The translations under genes were made by a program, and so were the position numbers. 64,000 nt of DNA from positions 248,001 through 312,000 of the forward strand of contig NZ_CP034448.1 in the NCBI RefSeq assembly GCF_003952465.1. Direction: 5' to 3'. This DNA is from Mesorhizobium sp. M1B.F.Ca.ET.045.04.1.1. GTDB lineage: Bacteria; Pseudomonadota; Alphaproteobacteria; Rhizobiales; Rhizobiaceae. The notes under the pieces are model-generated. The model was not told the DNA's origin. It did no database searches and saw only the letters and a program-made list of their open reading frames with translations. How positions within the stretch are numbered: the stretch's first letter is position 1; each line of letters opens with the position of its first letter. This document shows, piece by piece, positions 46,887 through 59,191 of the stretch.

Positions 46887-47879
46887 ATGCCGGAATATGA
46901 CGTGCTTTGCATCGGCAATGCCATTGTCGACATCATCGCGCAGTGCGACGAGGCCTTTCTCGAAACCAACGGCATCATCAAGGGCGCGATGAACCTCATC
47001 GACACCCGACGCGCCGAGCTGCTCTACAGCCGCATGGGGCCGGCGATCGAAGCTTCAGGCGGCAGCGCCGGCAACACGGCGGCGGGCGTGGCGAGCTTCG
47101 GCGGCAGCGCCGCCTTCTTCGGCAAGGTGTCCAACGACGCGCTCGGTGAAATCTACACCCACGATATCCATGCCCAGGGCGTGGCCTTCGACACCAGGCC
47201 GCTCCAGGGCGAGCCGCCGACGGCGCGCTCGATGATCTTCGTCACGCCGGATGGCGAGCGTTCGATGAACACCTATCTCGGCGCCTGTGTCGAACTCGGG
47301 CCGGAGGACGTCGAGGCCGACAAGGCCGCCGGCGCCAAGGTCACCTATTTCGAGGGCTATCTGTGGGACCCGCCACGCGCCAAGGAAGCGATCCGGCAGA
47401 CCGCGCGGCTCGCGCATGCGGCCGGCCGCGAAGTGTCGATGACACTGTCGGATTCTTTCTGCGTCGACCGCTACCGCGACGAGTTCCTGGATCTGATGCG
47501 CTCGGGCACGGTCGATATCGTTTTCGCCAACAGCCACGAGATCAAGTCTCTCTACCAGACCGCTTCGTTCGAGGACGCGCTGGCGGCGATCCGCAAGGAC
47601 TGCAAGATCGCCGCCGTCACTCGCTCGGAAAAAGGCTCGGTGATCGTGCGCGGCAACGAGACCGTCACCATCCAGGCGACCACGATCAGGGAACTGGTCG
47701 ATACGACCGGCGCCGGCGACCTTTATGCCGCCGGCTTTCTTTATGGCTACACGGCCGGCCGCAGCCTCCAGGATTGCGGCGATCTCGGCTCGCTGGCGGC
47801 CGGGCTGGTGATCCAGCAGATCGGTCCGCGGCCCCGGCAAAACCTTCGCCGCGAGGCCGAGCAGGCGGGGCTGCTGTAG
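46887..47879 (+). CDS. PfkB-family adenosine-kinase-like sugar kinase
   Basis: The 330-aa cytoplasmic kinase starts EYDVLCIGNAIVDIIAQCDE, has the PfkB motif 1 region GGSAGNTAAGVASFGG and motif 2 DTTGAGDLYAAGFLYG with catalytic Asp. This is the group annotated as adenosine kinase in Rhizobiales, though ribokinase-like substrates are possible. The ATG at 46887 has GGAG 8 bases upstream; a TTG at 46872 is an alternative. It stands alone, followed by repeats. Confidence 0.9.
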   Translation: MPEYDVLCIGNAIVDIIAQCDEAFLETNGIIKGAMNLIDTRRAELLYSRMGPAIEASGGSAGNTAAGVASFGGSAAFFGKVSNDALGEIYTHDIHAQGVAFDTRPLQGEPPTARSMIFVTPDGERSMNTYLGACVELGPEDVEADKAAGAKVTYFEGYLWDPPRAKEAIRQTARLAHAAGREVSMTLSDSFCVDRYRDEFLDLMRSGTVDIVFANSHEIKSLYQTASFEDALAAIRKDCKIAAVTRSEKGSVIVRGNETVTIQATTIRELVDTTGAGDLYAAGFLYGYTAGRSLQDCGDLGSLAAGLVIQQIGPRPRQNLRREAEQAGLL

Positions 47880-47887
47880 CGCCTCTT

Positions 47888-48044
47888 ACCTCTCCCCCTG
47901 TGGGAGAGGTCGGATTGCCCCGAATTGCTCTTCGCAATTCGGCTGGCAATCCGGGTGAGGGGTAGGTAGCGCCAAGCTGGAACACCCCTCATCCGGCTCG
48001 GCGCTGTCGCGCCGATCCACCTTCTCCCGCAAGGGGAGAAGGTA
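47888..48044. repeat. REP-like palindromic repeat pair
   Basis: The first copy (CTCTCCCCCTGTGGGAGAGG, then GGATTGCC.GGCAATCC) and an inverted second copy (CCCCTCATCCGGCTCGGCGC...CTTCTCCCGCAAGGGGAGAAGG) follow the kinase gene. The remaining bases to 48271 have no clear feature; GGGGAGGAG at 48240-48248 is 23 bases before the next start and too far for a normal ribosome site. Confidence 0.75.
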
Positions 48045-48271
48045 ATGCCACATTTGTCGCGCGCCTGTCACAGAGCGCTCCTACAGGCAGTTTGTGGCCT
48101 TCCGTGACTGACATTTCGGGATGCCCGCAGCAGTTGGGGTGCCAAAAAATGCAAGACAGCAACCTTCACGGTCGCTGCATCTGTCACCATTGCGATTGCC
48201 GCTCTCCGCTATAGCCGTTCAAAAAACCGGCCGCGGCTAGGGGAGGAGCGCGCGGCGCGCAAGACAGATGC

Positions 48272-48955
48272 ATGACCAGATTTCAGAATCCGCCTGAAGG
48301 GATTTCGCAAGAGGCCTTGGCCGGCCTGGTGGCCGAGGCGGTGCAACACGCATTGATGCAGCAGGGCGCCCTGCTGGACGCGGAGGCCCTGGTTTGCGCC
48401 AGCGCGGTTGCCGGCGGCATCGCCGCCGCCCTACCCTTTCTGCCGCAGGCGCAGCGGCTCGCAATCACCTCCTTCAAAGGCAGCTGGACCGAAATCGCGT
48501 CCGATTTTTATCGCGCAATGGCGGAAAAGATCACGGGCGCCGGCCAGGCGGGCACCGACAGAGCGGACGGGCTGTCCCGACCTTTGGCCGAGCGAGCTGC
48601 CGAGCTGCAATCGATGCTCATCGAAGACTGGGCCGGCGAGGTTGCCGGGTCGACCTATCTGGAGGAGACGTTCCGCATCCCGCGCTCGACGCTGCATCGC
48701 TGGCAAAGGCGGGGCGAGGTCGTCGCGCTGCGCAAGGGCGGCCGCAAGCATGTCTTCCCGCTTGCCCAGTTCGTCGACGGCAGGCCGGCTCCAGGGATTA
48801 GCGAGGTATTGGCGGCGATCACCAATCCGAGACTGGCCTGGTTCTGGCTAAACCGCCCTTCCGCTGAACTGGGCGGCCGCATTCCAATCGAAGTGCTTCG
48901 CCAGGACATGATCGAGGATGTGGTTCGCGTCGCGCGCAGCTTGTCCCGAGCCTGA
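48272..48955 (+). CDS. Orphan Xre/MbcA/ParS-type antitoxin-like protein
   Basis: The 227-aa protein has a C-terminal toxin-binding-type region (ITNPRLAWFWLNRPSAELGGRIPIEVLRQDMIEDVVRVARS), the mark of DUF2384/MbcA-ParS antitoxins, preceded by a MerR-like or HTH segment (TFRIPRSTLHRWQRRGEVVALRKGGRKHVFPLAQF). The first 110 residues are helical, without known domain. No RES-domain toxin gene is adjacent, so this is an orphan, perhaps a regulator. The ATG at 48272 lacks a good ribosome site. Confidence 0.78.
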   Translation: MTRFQNPPEGISQEALAGLVAEAVQHALMQQGALLDAEALVCASAVAGGIAAALPFLPQAQRLAITSFKGSWTEIASDFYRAMAEKITGAGQAGTDRADGLSRPLAERAAELQSMLIEDWAGEVAGSTYLEETFRIPRSTLHRWQRRGEVVALRKGGRKHVFPLAQFVDGRPAPGISEVLAAITNPRLAWFWLNRPSAELGGRIPIEVLRQDMIEDVVRVARSLSRA

Positions 48956-49013
48956 ATTTCCTACGTGGTTCTGTGTGTTCGGCTGGCCCGATCTTTAAAA
49001 GCTTTAGCCGGCT

Positions 49014-49115
49014 ATTCTTTCGTCACAAAACTGTAATAAATGGCACATCTTGGACATTTTTCAGGTCAAATATTCTTTCAAAGCGTATACATTGTGCAAT
49101 ATGTGCCATTCTTTC
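49014..49115. promoter_or_regulatory. Repeated boxes and inverted repeat upstream of the porin
   Basis: The 376-base AT-richer gap holds ATTCTTTC three times (49014-49021, 49072-49079, 49108-49115) and a 10-base inverted repeat, AATGGCACAT at 49039-49048 and ATGTGCCATT at 49101-49110. The rest up to 49331 shows no gene. This looks like a binding region for a regulator of the porin gene. Confidence 0.45.
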
Positions 49116-49331
49116 AAATATGTGACGTGATATTTACGCAACAAGACTTCCGTAAGAGTCCAAAAGCCGCTTTTCAGACACAATGACTGTTGTGAACGAT
49201 TGGCAATTAGGTCATGTCGAGGGCGAAGAAGCGGCGCCGGTGCGCACTTTTTCACCGATGGGGACGGGGGTGGCAGAGCCTGTGGGGCATGCTCAGACCT
49301 GTCTTGAACCTTTGACTGGAGATTCAAGAAA

Positions 49332-50474
49332 ATGAACATCAAGAGCCTTCTTCTCGGCTCCGCTGCGGCGCTGATCGCAGTTTCGGGCGCCCGCGCCGCC
49401 GACGCGGTCACCGTCGCCGAGCCGGAACCGGCCGAATACGTCAAGATCTGCGACGTTTACGGGGCCGGCTACTTCTACATCCCCGGCACCGAAACCTGCC
49501 TGCGCATCGGCGGCTATGTCCGCTATGACATCGGCCTCGGCGACGTCGGCTCGTTCGACGGCGCGAAGTCGTTCGACCACCAAGACGGTGACCAGCAGGA
49601 CACCTGGAAGAAGAACGCCCGCTTCACCTTCAAGACCTGGACCGGCCAGGAAACCGATCTCGGCACCTTGAAGACTTACACCGAAATGCGCTTCAACTTC
49701 GGCAACAGCAACGGCTATGGCACCGTCGTCTCCGGCAATCCCGCCGTCGACAAGGGCGTCACAGTGAAATTCGCCTGGATCCAGCTCGGCGGTCTCCGCG
49801 TCGGTAAGGACGAATCGGCCTTCGATACGTTCATCGGCTACGCCGGTAGCGTCATCCAGGATACGCTGGTGCCCTATGGCGATTTCGATACCAACGTCGT
49901 CCAGTACTACTTCGACGCCGGCAATGGCTTCTCGGCCGTGGCTTCGCTCGAAGAAGGCTCCGGCGTGGTTGGCACGATCGACAGTTACGTTCCGCATGTC
50001 GTCGGCGGCGTGAAGTACACGCAGGGCTGGGGTGCGATCACCGGCGTCGTCGCTTACGACAGCAACTACGAAGAGGTGGCCGGCAAAGTTCGCTTGGACA
50101 TCAAGCCGATGGACAACCTGTCCCTGTTCATCATGGGCGGCTACGGCACCGACGACAACCTCAACGATGATGCGGGTAACGTTATCGACGCCCACGGTCG
50201 CGGCTTCTACAAGCAGTGGAGCGGCAACTGGGCGGTGTGGGGCGGTGGCACCTATACCATCAACGAGAAGACCTCGTTTAACGCCCAGCTCTCGTATGAC
50301 GAAGGCAAGAATTTCGGCGTCGCGGCGAACATTGCCTATGAAATCGTCAAGGGTCTCAAGATCACCGCCGAAGTCGATTATTTGCATCTCGGCGAAGACA
50401 GCGTCACCAATTTTACCAAAGCCGACAAGGAAAACAGCGTCGGCGGTATCCTCCGCTTCCAGCGCTCGTTCTGA
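49332..50474 (+). CDS. Rhizobiales-type outer-membrane porin
   Basis: The 380-aa porin of the Omp2b/RopA family (porin_2) has a signal peptide (MNIKSLLLGSAAALIAVSG, cleaved near ARAAD), two cysteines in YVKICDVYGAGYFYIPGTETCLRIGG, a loop with PVYDKG-like positions and a C-terminal aromatic residue (FQRSF) typical of beta-barrels. It forms a general diffusion pore. AGGAG-like GGAGA lies about 9 bases before the ATG. A strong terminator follows. Confidence 0.93.
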   Translation: MNIKSLLLGSAAALIAVSGARAADAVTVAEPEPAEYVKICDVYGAGYFYIPGTETCLRIGGYVRYDIGLGDVGSFDGAKSFDHQDGDQQDTWKKNARFTFKTWTGQETDLGTLKTYTEMRFNFGNSNGYGTVVSGNPAVDKGVTVKFAWIQLGGLRVGKDESAFDTFIGYAGSVIQDTLVPYGDFDTNVVQYYFDAGNGFSAVASLEEGSGVVGTIDSYVPHVVGGVKYTQGWGAITGVVAYDSNYEEVAGKVRLDIKPMDNLSLFIMGGYGTDDNLNDDAGNVIDAHGRGFYKQWSGNWAVWGGGTYTINEKTSFNAQLSYDEGKNFGVAANIAYEIVKGLKITAEVDYLHLGEDSVTNFTKADKENSVGGILRFQRSF

Positions 50475-50496
50475 TCGAAGCTGCAATTCCACATGG

Positions 50497-50529
50497 AAGG
50501 GCCCGCGGCATCGCCACGGGCCTTTTTTT
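50497..50529 (+). terminator. Rho-independent terminator of the porin gene
   Basis: GGGCCCG and CGGGCC form a GC-rich hairpin with GGCATCGCCA inside, followed by TTTTTTT. It lies 23 bases after the porin stop. Confidence 0.85.
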
Positions 50530-50568
50530 GTTCATCCCAGGCAGTCCCGTTGACGCCTGGCCGCCCTT

Positions 50569-52848
<2,280 letters not shown>

Positions 52849-53122
52849 GATGCTTTCGGTTCCCTCACCTGTGCGGCACCGCTTGGGGCGGGTGCTTTCT
52901 TATGGATTTCCGGATTAAGGCTACACGCGGCCGCTGTAAACCGCCAAGCCGGGCAAAGCTGCTTCAACGCGGATAGAGCCGGTCAGGGCGATCCCGCGCC
53001 ATCTTGGCGCCAGGTAATGCGGCGGCACAAATGGCAGCGAACTGGCAGCAAGGCTCGCGCTGTCCCCTGCTTTTCGAGCGCCCGGCATTAAACCCTCCTG
53101 TCACATCTGCTAGCGTTCCGGC

Positions 53123-55861
53123 ATGAACATGCACATGCCGACCGATCCCGACGCCCAGGAAACGACGACGCCGGCGCCAGCCATGGGCGGCGTCACGCCG
53201 ATGATGGAGCAGTATATCGAGATCAAGGCGGCTAACCCGGATTCGCTTCTGTTCTACCGCATGGGCGATTTCTACGAGCTGTTCTTCGACGACGCCGAAA
53301 CGGCGAGCCAGGCGCTCGGCATCGTGCTCACCCGGCGCGGCAAGCACCAGGGCCACGACATTCCGATGTGCGGCGTGCCGGTGCACGCGGCGGACGACTA
53401 TCTGCAGAAGCTGATCGCGCAAGGTTTTCGCGTTGCCGTGTGCGAGCAGATCGAGGATCCGGCGGAAGCCAAGAAACGCGGCTCGAAATCGGTGGTGCGG
53501 CGCGACGTGGTGCGGCTGGTCACGCCCGGCACCATCACCGAGGACAAGCTGCTCGCGCCCTCGGAATCGAGCTTCCTGATGGCGCTGGGCAGGGTGAAGG
53601 GCGGCAATGCGGCAAGCCAGGGCAGTTTCGCGCTGGCCTGGATCGACATCTCGACCGGCGCGTTCCGCGTCGCTGAAACCACGGCCGAACGGCTGCTTGC
53701 CGACATCTTCCGCGTCGATCCGCGCGAGCTGATCGTCGCCGAGCCGGTGTTCCACGACCCGGAATTGCGGCCGGTCTTCGATGTGCTTGGCCGGGTCGCC
53801 AGTCCGCAGCCGCCGTCGCTGTTCGATTCGGCGTCGGCCACCGGCCGCATCGCCCGCTTCTTCGAGGTGGCGACGCCCGATAGTTTCGGCGCCTTCTCGC
53901 GCGCCGAACTGTCGGCGATCTCGGGCGCCATTGCCTATGTCGAGAAGACGCAGAAGGCCGAGCGGCCGCCGCTGTCGCGGCCCGAGCGCGAGGAGAGCGG
54001 CTCGACGTTGTTCATCGATCCGGCGACGCGCGCCAATCTGGAACTGCTGCGCACGCTGTCCGGCAGCCGCGACGGCTCGCTGTTCAAGGCGATCGACCGC
54101 ACGGTGACCGGCGGCGGCGCAAGGCTGCTTGCCGACCGGCTGATGGCGCCGCTGACCGATCCGGCGGCGATTTCGGCACGACTGGATTCGGTATCGTTCT
54201 TCCGCGCCGAGACGCGGCTTTGCCAAGGATTGCGGGCAAGTCTCAAGAGCGTCGCCGACATGCCGCGGGCGCTGTCGCGACTGGCGCTCAACCGCGGCGG
54301 CCCGCGCGACCTCGGCGCGCTGCGCGCCGGCTTCGAGGCGACGGGCGCGATCGCCGCGCTGTTCGCGACGACGGCCCTGCCCGCCGAGCTCGCCGCGGCG
54401 TTTGCCGCGATCAAGGCCTTGCCCGAGGCGCTTGCCCGCCATCTCAGCGAAGCGCTCGACGATGAACTGCCGCTCATCAAGCGCGACGGCGGCTTCGTGC
54501 GCAGCGGCTATCATGCCGAGCTCGACGAGATGCGGGCGCTGCGCGACGAGTCGCGAAAAGTGATTGCCGGGCTGGAGCGCTCGCTGATCGAGGAGACCGG
54601 CATCCGCTCGCTGAAGATCCGGCACAACAATGTGCTCGGCTATTATATCGAGGTCACCGCCAACCACCACTCGATCATGACCGGCAGCGATGCCGCCAAG
54701 GCGCGCTTCATCCATCGCCAGACCATGGCCAACGCGATGCGCTTCACCACGACGGAGCTGGCGGAGCTGGAATCGAAGATCGCCAATGCCGCCGACCGGG
54801 CGCTCAGCATCGAGCTTGCCGCGTTCGATCGGCTGACGGCGGAGGTGGTCGGCGCGGCCGACAGCATCCGCGCCGGCGCCGAAGCGCTCGCCGTGTTGGA
54901 CGTGTCGTCAGCATTGGCGCTGCTTTCCGAAAGCGAGAACTGGTGCCGGCCAACGGTCGATTCCAGCCTCGCCTTCGAGATTTCCGGCGGGCGGCATCCG
55001 GTCGTCGAGCAGGCGCTCAGGCGTTCCGGCGAAGGCCCGTTCGTCGCCAACGACTGCGATCTTTCGCCCGAAGGCGGAGCGAAGGCCGGCGCCATCTGGC
55101 TGCTCACCGGCCCCAACATGGGTGGCAAGTCGACGTTCCTGAGGCAGAACGCGCTGATCGCGATCCTCGCCCAGACCGGCTCGTTTGTGCCGGCGCAAAG
55201 CGCCCATATCGGCGTCGTCGACCGGCTGTTCTCGCGCGTCGGCGCCTCGGACGATCTGGCGCGCGGCCGCTCGACCTTCATGGTCGAGATGGTCGAGACG
55301 GCGGCGATCCTCAACCAGGCCGGCGAGCGGGCGCTGGTCATTCTCGATGAGATCGGCCGCGGCACCGCGACCTTCGACGGCCTGTCGATCGCCTGGGCCG
55401 CGGTCGAATACCTGCATGAGAATAACCGCTGCCGGGCGATCTTCGCCACCCATTTCCACGAAATGACGGCGCTGGCCGGCAAGCTTACCCGGCTCTCCAA
55501 CGTCACCATGCGGGTCAAGGAATGGGAAGGCGACGTCGTCTTCCTGCACGAGGTCGGCAAGGGCGCGGCCGACCGCTCCTACGGCGTGCAGGTGGCGCGG
55601 CTCGCCGGCCTGCCGGAAGCGGTGGTCGCCCGCGCTAGGCAAGTGCTGCACCAGCTCGAGGAAGGCGAGGTCTCGGGCAAGGCCAACCGGCTGGTCGACG
55701 ATTTGCCGCTGTTTTCGGTGGCGGTGAAGCGCGAGGCGCCGAAGCCGGCAAGGAACGATGCGCTGGGCGAAGCGCTCGGCGGCATCAATCCCGACGAGAT
55801 GACACCGCGCGAGGCGCTGGAGGCACTCTATCGGCTGAAGGGATTGGCGACGAGGCAATAG
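53123..55861 (+). CDS. mutS: DNA mismatch repair protein
   Basis: MutS binds mispairs and starts methyl-independent mismatch repair. The 912-aa protein has the N-terminal mismatch-binding motif [16 protein letters not shown] (Phe-X-Glu), the core and lever regions, and the C-terminal ATPase with [27 protein letters not shown] and [10 protein letters not shown]. The ATG at 53123 is used; ATGs at 53129 and 53135 also exist and no ribosome site is obvious. Divergent from the malic enzyme gene, 274 bases away. Confidence 0.97.
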   Translation: MNMHMPTDPDAQETTTPAPAMGGVTPMMEQYIEIKAANPDSLLFYRMGDFYELFFDDAETASQALGIVLTRRGKHQGHDIPMCGVPVHAADDYLQKLIAQGFRVAVCEQIEDPAEAKKRGSKSVVRRDVVRLVTPGTITEDKLLAPSESSFLMALGRVKGGNAASQGSFALAWIDISTGAFRVAETTAERLLADIFRVDPRELIVAEPVFHDPELRPVFDVLGRVASPQPPSLFDSASATGRIARFFEVATPDSFGAFSRAELSAISGAIAYVEKTQKAERPPLSRPEREESGSTLFIDPATRANLELLRTLSGSRDGSLFKAIDRTVTGGGARLLADRLMAPLTDPAAISARLDSVSFFRAETRLCQGLRASLKSVADMPRALSRLALNRGGPRDLGALRAGFEATGAIAALFATTALPAELAAAFAAIKALPEALARHLSEALDDELPLIKRDGGFVRSGYHAELDEMRALRDESRKVIAGLERSLIEETGIRSLKIRHNNVLGYYIEVTANHHSIMTGSDAAKARFIHRQTMANAMRFTTTELAELESKIANAADRALSIELAAFDRLTAEVVGAADSIRAGAEALAVLDVSSALALLSESENWCRPTVDSSLAFEISGGRHPVVEQALRRSGEGPFVANDCDLSPEGGAKAGAIWLLTGPNMGGKSTFLRQNALIAILAQTGSFVPAQSAHIGVVDRLFSRVGASDDLARGRSTFMVEMVETAAILNQAGERALVILDEIGRGTATFDGLSIAWAAVEYLHENNRCRAIFATHFHEMTALAGKLTRLSNVTMRVKEWEGDVVFLHEVGKGAADRSYGVQVARLAGLPEAVVARARQVLHQLEEGEVSGKANRLVDDLPLFSVAVKREAPKPARNDALGEALGGINPDEMTPREALEALYRLKGLATRQ

Positions 55862-55896
55862 CCTCAATCTTTGACCGCCAGTCTCGCTGTTGACTC

Positions 55897-55916
55897 ATTG
55901 TACCGTTCGGTACAAT
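55897..55916. promoter_or_regulatory. Probable TetR operator overlapping a promoter
   Basis: ATTGTACCGTTCGGTACAAT is a palindrome of 9-base arms around TT. It lies 37 bases before the DUF1348 start, within a region with TTGACT (55890-55895) and TACAAT (55911-55916), so a bound protein would block the promoter. The tetR gene two genes downstream is the expected partner. Confidence 0.7.
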
Positions 55917-55952
55917 ATCGCTTGTCGATAACCGAAACCGACAGGAGATCTC

Positions 55953-56417
55953 ATGAGCCGTCCGCCATTGCCGCCCTTCACGGCTGAAACGGCAGCGCAA
56001 AAAGCGCGCCTTGCCGAGGATGCCTGGAACAGCCGCGATCCGGAACGGGTTTCGCTCGCCTATACCGAGGACAGCATCTGGCGGAACCGGGCCGAATTCA
56101 TCTCGGGTCGCGGCGAGATCGTCGATTTCCTCAAGCGCAAATGGGCGAGAGAGCTGGACTATCGCCTGATCAAGGAGGTGTGGACCTGGAACGAAAACCG
56201 CATCGCGGTGCGCTTCGCCTATGAGTGGCGCGACGACAGCGGCCACTGGTTCCGTTCCTACGGCAACGAGAATTGGGAATTCGATGACGCCGGGCTGATG
56301 CGCCGCCGCGTCGCCAGCATCAACGACCTGCCGATCGCGGAAAGCGAGCGGAAATATCATTGGCCGCTCGGCCGCCGGCCGGACGACCATCCCGGCCTTT
56401 CGGAACTCGGGCTCTAA
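55953..56417 (+). CDS. DUF1348 nuclear-transport-factor-2-like protein
   Basis: The 154-aa protein is of the DUF1348 NTF2-like family: [62 protein letters not shown] and [15 protein letters not shown]. Members are widespread and usually beside a TetR gene; the substrate is unknown. GACAGGAGA lies about 6 bases before the ATG. The tetR gene follows 5 bases after the stop. Confidence 0.88.
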   Translation: MSRPPLPPFTAETAAQKARLAEDAWNSRDPERVSLAYTEDSIWRNRAEFISGRGEIVDFLKRKWARELDYRLIKEVWTWNENRIAVRFAYEWRDDSGHWFRSYGNENWEFDDAGLMRRRVASINDLPIAESERKYHWPLGRRPDDHPGLSELGL

Positions 56418-56422
56418 GGCCG

Positions 56423-56992
56423 GTGCGGCGCATCGCTCCGGATCGCGACCAGCTGCTGGTGCTCGTCGCCGAGGTTTTTCGCGAGCATGGCTACGAAGGC
56501 GCCAGCCTGTCCTTGATCGGCGTGGCGGCGGGGCTCGGCAAGGGAAGCCTCTACCACTTCTTTCCCGGCGGCAAGGAAGAGATGGCGAGAGCCGTCATTG
56601 CCCATATCGATGGCTGGTTCGAGGACAATGTCTTTGTGCCTCTGCGCGACAGCACCGATCCGCAGGCCGGGATCGAGCACATGTTCGAGGCGACGGACAG
56701 CTACTTCCGCTCGGGGCGCCGGGTTTGCCTCATCGGCGCCTTCGCGCTGGATGAATCGCGCGACCTCTTCGCCGGCCAAATAAGGGACTATTTCGGCCGC
56801 TGGGTCGCGCGTCTCGCCGAAGCGCTCGCGCGATCCGGGCACCGACCGGGCGAGGCCAGCGAGCTGGCCGAGGAAACCGTCGCCGCCATCCAGGGTGCAC
56901 TCACGCTTGCCCGGGCCCGCAATGACCTCGATGTATTTTCAAGGGCATTGCGGCGACTGCGGATGCGGCTTGGGCTACCGGCCAAGGTATAG
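56423..56992 (+). CDS. TetR-family regulator
   Basis: The 189-aa protein has the TetR N-terminal DNA-binding domain (REHGYEGASLSLIGVAAGLGKGSLYHFFPGGKEEM) with the canonical GSLYHFF helix. A GTG at 56423 is chosen because it begins just after the DUF1348 stop, with AAGG upstream, and gives the usual short N terminus. It probably represses its own two-gene unit through the palindrome at 55897. Confidence 0.9.
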   Translation: MRRIAPDRDQLLVLVAEVFREHGYEGASLSLIGVAAGLGKGSLYHFFPGGKEEMARAVIAHIDGWFEDNVFVPLRDSTDPQAGIEHMFEATDSYFRSGRRVCLIGAFALDESRDLFAGQIRDYFGRWVARLAEALARSGHRPGEASELAEETVAAIQGALTLARARNDLDVFSRALRRLRMRLGLPAKV

Positions 56993-57001
56993 CCCCGGTT
57001 C

Positions 57002-57835
57002 CTATAAGGGTTCGAAGCGGAAACCTGTTTCGGTTCGGGAAATCCGCCCGACGCCCGGTGAATCGAGATGTGCTCCCGCAACGAAATAGGCGTTGTCGGC
57101 GGCAAGGGCCAATATTCGCAACCGGGTTGCCCGCGCCTGCTCCTGGTCGGCGTCGAATTCCCATGCGACCTCCGGCCGATCGAACTGAAGCGACGGCACA
57201 TGCATGAGGTCGCCCCAGACCAACAATGTTTCGCCGCGGCTCGTGACACGAAAGCAGGTATGGCCGATTTCATGGCCCGGCGTGGCGATCGTCTCGATAT
57301 TCGCGCTCAGCCGCTGTCCCGGGTCCAAAGGCTGTGCTCGATCATGGAAGCGGCTCAACCTCGCTTCCGACCGGAACATGTCGAGCTCAGCTCGAGGGAC
57401 AAGCAAGCGGGAGAGCTGCGGGAAACCGTCCCGACCGTCCGGAAGGATGAGCCCGTGAATATGGTCGAGATGGGTGTGGGTGAAGGCAACGTTGCGTATC
57501 CGATCGACGGCGATCTGCGCCTCGCTCAGCGCCTGCGGAAGAAGGCCCATCGTCGGGAGCCAGGCGTTCGAGGACCCTGTGTCGATCAGCGTGATTTCAT
57601 GACCGTCGTCGATGGCAAAGGCATTGACCGACAATCTGAGCGCGCCGTCGAAGAGCGGTACCTGCGGCGGGAGATCATCGCCGAAGGGCTTGTCCCCCGG
57701 CTGGCGCAGTCGCCGGACAGGCATGTCGACATAGCCGTCGCGCAGCGACGTGACGGTCAAGCCGCCGATTTTATAGGCCGTGTGATGAGGTCCGGCTGAA
57801 ATTCGTTCCAATGCCTGCTCTCGGTTCAGTCGCAA
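57002..57835 (-). CDS. MBL-fold metallo-hydrolase
   Basis: The 277-aa protein has the metallo-beta-lactamase motifs: HTHLDHIHG, the third His in PGHEIGHT, Asp in WGDLMH and a final His in AGAHLDSPG, so it should bind two zinc ions. The overall length and VDTGSSN-like ITLIDTGSSNAW resemble lactonases and related hydrolases. Substrate unknown; an acyl-homoserine lactonase role is possible but not proven. It is convergent with the tetR gene (9-base gap). Confidence 0.85.
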   Translation of the reverse strand: MRLNREQALERISAGPHHTAYKIGGLTVTSLRDGYVDMPVRRLRQPGDKPFGDDLPPQVPLFDGALRLSVNAFAIDDGHEITLIDTGSSNAWLPTMGLLPQALSEAQIAVDRIRNVAFTHTHLDHIHGLILPDGRDGFPQLSRLLVPRAELDMFRSEARLSRFHDRAQPLDPGQRLSANIETIATPGHEIGHTCFRVTSRGETLLVWGDLMHVPSLQFDRPEVAWEFDADQEQARATRLRILALAADNAYFVAGAHLDSPGVGRISRTETGFRFEPL

Positions 57836-57969
57836 AATCCGGATCGGGGTTTTCGGCTAGTTCCCCGACAGGATTTTGAAGGGTTGCCGTTTGTCTTGGT
57901 GCAAGATTTTCCGTTCATTTGCGTGAAATCAGCGCAAACGCCGGGGATTGGTTGAAGCTGCCCAATGTC

Positions 57970-58147
57970 GTCATTCTATGGCGGAGCAAGGAGCGAAGCG
58001 ACGCGCGCAGACCATAGAATCCATTCCGTGACCTCAAAGCGTTGCTGCGGTGCAGAATTCTGCTCCGCAGCGCCTTTGATCAAGGCCACGGCATGGATTC
58101 TAGGGTCTACGCGGTAAGCTTCGCTTCCCGCTCCGCCCTAGAATGAC
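57970..58147. repeat. MITE-like palindromic element, copy 2
   Basis: The element is an almost perfect inverted repeat: GTCATTCTATGGCGGAGC ... AGACCATAGAATCCATTCCGTGACC on the left, and the reverse complement of GTCATTCTAGGGCGGAGC...AGACCCTAGAATCCATGCCGTGGCC on the right. It is the same family as at 23551. It fills most of the gap 57836-58235, which has no gene. Confidence 0.8.
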
Positions 58148-58235
58148 GACGGGGTGGGCGTTTCGGCCAATCTCCAAGGCATGCCACCTACCAAGGCAAA
58201 CAGAGCCGGCCGGCCAAAATCCCTGTGCTGGGGAA

Positions 58236-59096
58236 CTAGATCATCTCCAGGCCGCGCTTTCGCGTCGGCGGCGGGAAGGCGCGGTCGAGCTCGGCGAAGT
58301 CCTCCGCCGTCAGCTTGATGTCGAGCGCGGCGGCGTTCTGGCGGACATGCTCCTGCCGACTGGCCTTCGGGATGGCGATGACGCCTTTCTGCGCCATCAC
58401 CCAGGCAAGGGCGATCTGTGCCGCCGTGGCCTTGTGGCGGGCAGCTGCGGCGTCAAGCCTGGCGTTGCGCGCCAGCACGCCTTGCTCGACCGGCGAATAG
58501 GCCATCAGCGGGATGCCGCGCTCCAGGCTCCAGGGCGCGAGGTCGAATTCCGGGCCGCGCCGCGAGAGATTGTAGAGCACCTGGTTGGTCTGGACGTTGC
58601 GCCCGGAGGGCAGGCCGACCAGTTCCTGCATCTCGTCGGTGTCGAAATTGCTGACGCCCCAGTGGCGGATCTTGCCGGCCGTCTTCAAGGCCTCGAAGGC
58701 CTCGACGGTTTCGGCCAAAGGCACGCTGCCCGGCCAATGCAGCAGGTAGAGATCGATGCGGTCGGTACCGAGCCTCTTCAGGCTGTTTTCGCAGGCCCGC
58801 TTCACGCCGGCGCGCGAGGCGTTGGTCGGCAGCACCTTGGAGACCAGAAAGACCTCTTCGCGGCGCCCGGCGATGGCTTCCGCCACCACTTCTTCGGCAC
58901 CGCCGCCGGCATACATCTCCGCCGTGTCGATCAGCGTGACGCCGAGGTCCAGGCCAAGCCTCAATGCCGCGACCTCGTCAGCGTGGCGCCGGCGATCCTC
59001 GCCCATCTTCCACGTGCCTTGACCGAGCACCGGGACGGCCTCGCCGGACGGTAGAGTGGTGGTTCTGATTTCAGAAGACATGGGCTTGGAAGACAT
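58236..59096 (-). CDS. Aldo/keto reductase
   Basis: The 286-aa TIM-barrel NADPH-dependent reductase has the catalytic Asp and Tyr in [11 protein letters not shown], Lys in VSKVLP and His in LLHWPG, and the cofactor region [13 protein letters not shown]. The ATG at 59096 has GGAG 7 bases upstream; a shorter start at 59081 is possible. Substrate unknown. It precedes the MITE-like element. Confidence 0.9.
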   Translation of the reverse strand: MSSKPMSSEIRTTTLPSGEAVPVLGQGTWKMGEDRRRHADEVAALRLGLDLGVTLIDTAEMYAGGGAEEVVAEAIAGRREEVFLVSKVLPTNASRAGVKRACENSLKRLGTDRIDLYLLHWPGSVPLAETVEAFEALKTAGKIRHWGVSNFDTDEMQELVGLPSGRNVQTNQVLYNLSRRGPEFDLAPWSLERGIPLMAYSPVEQGVLARNARLDAAAARHKATAAQIALAWVMAQKGVIAIPKASRQEHVRQNAAALDIKLTAEDFAELDRAFPPPTRKRGLEMI

Positions 59097-59191
59097 GGGC
59101 CTGCTCCGCGTGAAGCCGGATCGCAGCACAGCCATCGCCAGAAATCCAGACCGAAGTCCTCGCCTTCGCCCGGATTGCCGGCCTGGAGCAA

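Noticed and set aside
48956..49331. Toxin partner gene downstream of the MbcA/ParS-like gene
   Set aside because: No frame with a RES or other toxin domain is present; the region is non-coding and leads to the porin.
52964..54715. 583-codon minus-strand frame opposite mutS
   Set aside because: It has low-complexity Arg/Gly/Ala composition and no ribosome site, opposite a certain gene.
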